DNA from: Mesorhizobium sp. LSJC280B00
Lineage (GTDB): Bacteria > Pseudomonadota > Alphaproteobacteria > Rhizobiales > Rhizobiaceae
Direction of reading: 5' to 3'
Length of the DNA stretch: 64,000 bases
Assembly: GCF_000502835.1 (NCBI RefSeq)
Contig: NZ_AYVL01000004.1
Location: forward strand, 99,799 to 163,798
Shown one piece after another: positions 63,265 through 64,000 of the stretch; positions within the stretch are counted from its first letter, which is position 1, and every line of letters starts with the position of its first letter. The translations under genes and the position numbers were made by a program. The notes under the pieces are model-generated. The model worked only from the letters and a program-made list of their open reading frames with translations. It did not search any database and was not told the DNA's origin.

Positions 63265-64000
63265 GCCAGATCGTCCATATTTTGATGGCCCGCATCGGGT
63301 TCGCCGAGGTTGGGCAGTTCCGCCGGCACCAGTTGCATCCTGATGGTGAAAACCGCCCCCGAGCGGTCGGACCTGTTTGCCGCCGAGAGCGTCCCGCCCA
63401 TCGCTTCGATGAAGCCGCGGCAAATCGACAGGCCGAGCCCCGTGCCGGCACGCACCTGGTCACCCTTGCGCACACGGTAGAAAGTGTCGAAAACGCGCTC
63501 TAGATCCGCTGGCGGAATGCCTGGTCCCTCATCCATGATCTGCAGGATGACGAAGCCGTTGTCGGCCCAGGCTTGCAGGCGGATCGTCGAACCTGGCGGC
63601 GCGTATTTTGCAGCATTGTCGAGGAGGTTGAACAGCACCTGTTCGAACAGAACGGGGTCGACCCGCAACATCGGCAGATCCGATGGAATGTCGATCTCGG
63701 TCTTATGCTCGCCGACGATTTTGCGGGCCCGATACAGAGCTGAACCGACAATGTCGCCGAGATAGTGAAACGCATAGTTCGGCTCCATCGTGCCGGATTC
63801 GATCTTGGTCATATCGAGCAGATTGGCAATGAAGCGGTTAAGCCTCTCCGCTTCATCGAGCACGGTCGACAGCAGTTCCGTCCGGTCCTGCTCGGGAAGT
63901 GCGGCCTCGAAGTCCCTGAGTGTTCCGGCCGCGCCCATGATGGCGGCAAGTGGCGTCTTCAAATCGTGGGAAATGGAGGTGAGCAAGGCCGAGCGCAGAC
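63261..64000 (-). CDS. kdpD: Sensor kinase KdpD, C-terminal part only in the window
   Basis: About 246 C-terminal residues of the turgor/potassium sensor kinase; the N-terminal KdpD and membrane domains lie beyond the right edge. Visible are HisKA with His in LTSISHDLKTPLAAIMGAA, the N-box VLFNLLDNAAKYAPPGSTIR, G1 ILQIMDEGPGIPPADLERVF and G2 GTGLGLSICRGFIEAMGG. The C-terminal 20 residues are acidic. It phosphorylates KdpE. The 4-bp overlap with kdpE implies coupled translation. Confidence 0.93.
   Translation of the reverse strand, partial: LRSALLTSISHDLKTPLAAIMGAAGTLRDFEAALPEQDRTELLSTVLDEAERLNRFIANLLDMTKIESGTMEPNYAFHYLGDIVGSALYRARKIVGEHKTEIDIPSDLPMLRVDPVLFEQVLFNLLDNAAKYAPPGSTIRLQAWADNGFVILQIMDEGPGIPPADLERVFDTFYRVRKGDQVRAGTGLGLSICRGFIEAMGGTLSAANRSDRSGAVFTIRMQLVPAELPNLGEPDAGHQNMDDLA

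Overview
The window is a chromosomal segment of a GC-rich (low to mid 60s %) alphaproteobacterium of the order Hyphomicrobiales, most likely Mesorhizobium or a close relative. This rests on: the lptC-lptA-lptB-rpoN-hpf-ptsN block in the rhizobial arrangement; olsB (ornithine lipid synthesis); an hsp20-DUF1150 pair; promoters of the CTTGAC-N17-CTATAT type; an RpoH promoter with a ROSE-like thermometer; an alpha-r7-like sRNA beside polA; and intergenic palindromic repeats typical of these genomes. I see no tRNA, rRNA, insertion sequence, prophage or CRISPR. Most of the window is core genome, with a few accessory-looking patches. Genus assignment and gene names come from reading motifs, not from a database search.

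Layout. 1-5.9 kb: a cluster of exported proteases: a trypsin-like protease cut by the window edge, a V8-like protease, and an operon of a Tat-exported caspase-like protease, a small Cys-containing secreted protein and a DUF4760-like membrane protein. 6-12.7 kb: a Zur/Fur regulator, polA (with an apparently dead proofreading site), a three-hairpin sRNA, an M20 peptidase and an RNase D-like exonuclease. 13-16.6 kb: a class A penicillin-binding protein, an SDR enzyme and a host-attachment-family protein. 17-21.9 kb: assimilatory sulfate reduction (cysG, DUF2849, cysI, cysH, DUF934). 22-28.5 kb: a DJ-1/PfpI protein, a fatty acid desaturase, grpE, olsB and a hybrid histidine kinase. 28.5-32 kb: a minus-strand block of two RNA methyltransferases, lspA and an AcuI-like reductase. 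32-36.7 kb: a WYL regulator with a VOC protein, an ornithine cyclodeaminase homologue, lapA, ihfB and sppA. 37-42.3 kb: LPS transport, sigma-54, ribosome hibernation and PTS-Ntr. 42.3-51.5 kb: hsp20 with its heat-shock controls, a nucleoside hydrolase, ribokinase, an amidase, a LysE exporter, an Ada-like DNA repair protein, nth, and two paralogous unknown membrane proteins. 51.5-61.5 kb: two tripartite tricarboxylate transporters, the second followed by a CoA-transferase and a citryl-CoA-lyase-like protein. 61.5-64 kb: a Nudix protein, a small Gln-rich secreted protein, kdpE and the 3' part of kdpD.

How parts may work together. The second Tct operon reads as import, activation and cleavage of a tricarboxylate (solute-binding protein, permeases, CoA transfer, CoA-ester lysis). 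The cys cluster covers APS reduction, sulfite reduction and siroheme synthesis. Nucleoside hydrolase and ribokinase lie about 3 kb apart, on opposite strands, and could both serve nucleoside salvage. Hsp20 appears doubly heat-controlled, by an RpoH promoter and by an RNA hairpin over its ribosome binding site.

The most unusual observations are the exported caspase/protease cluster, repeat elements confined to gaps between convergent genes (in two of them all four flanking stop codons lie inside the repeat units), the polA exonuclease substitutions, and the sRNA with three C-rich loops.
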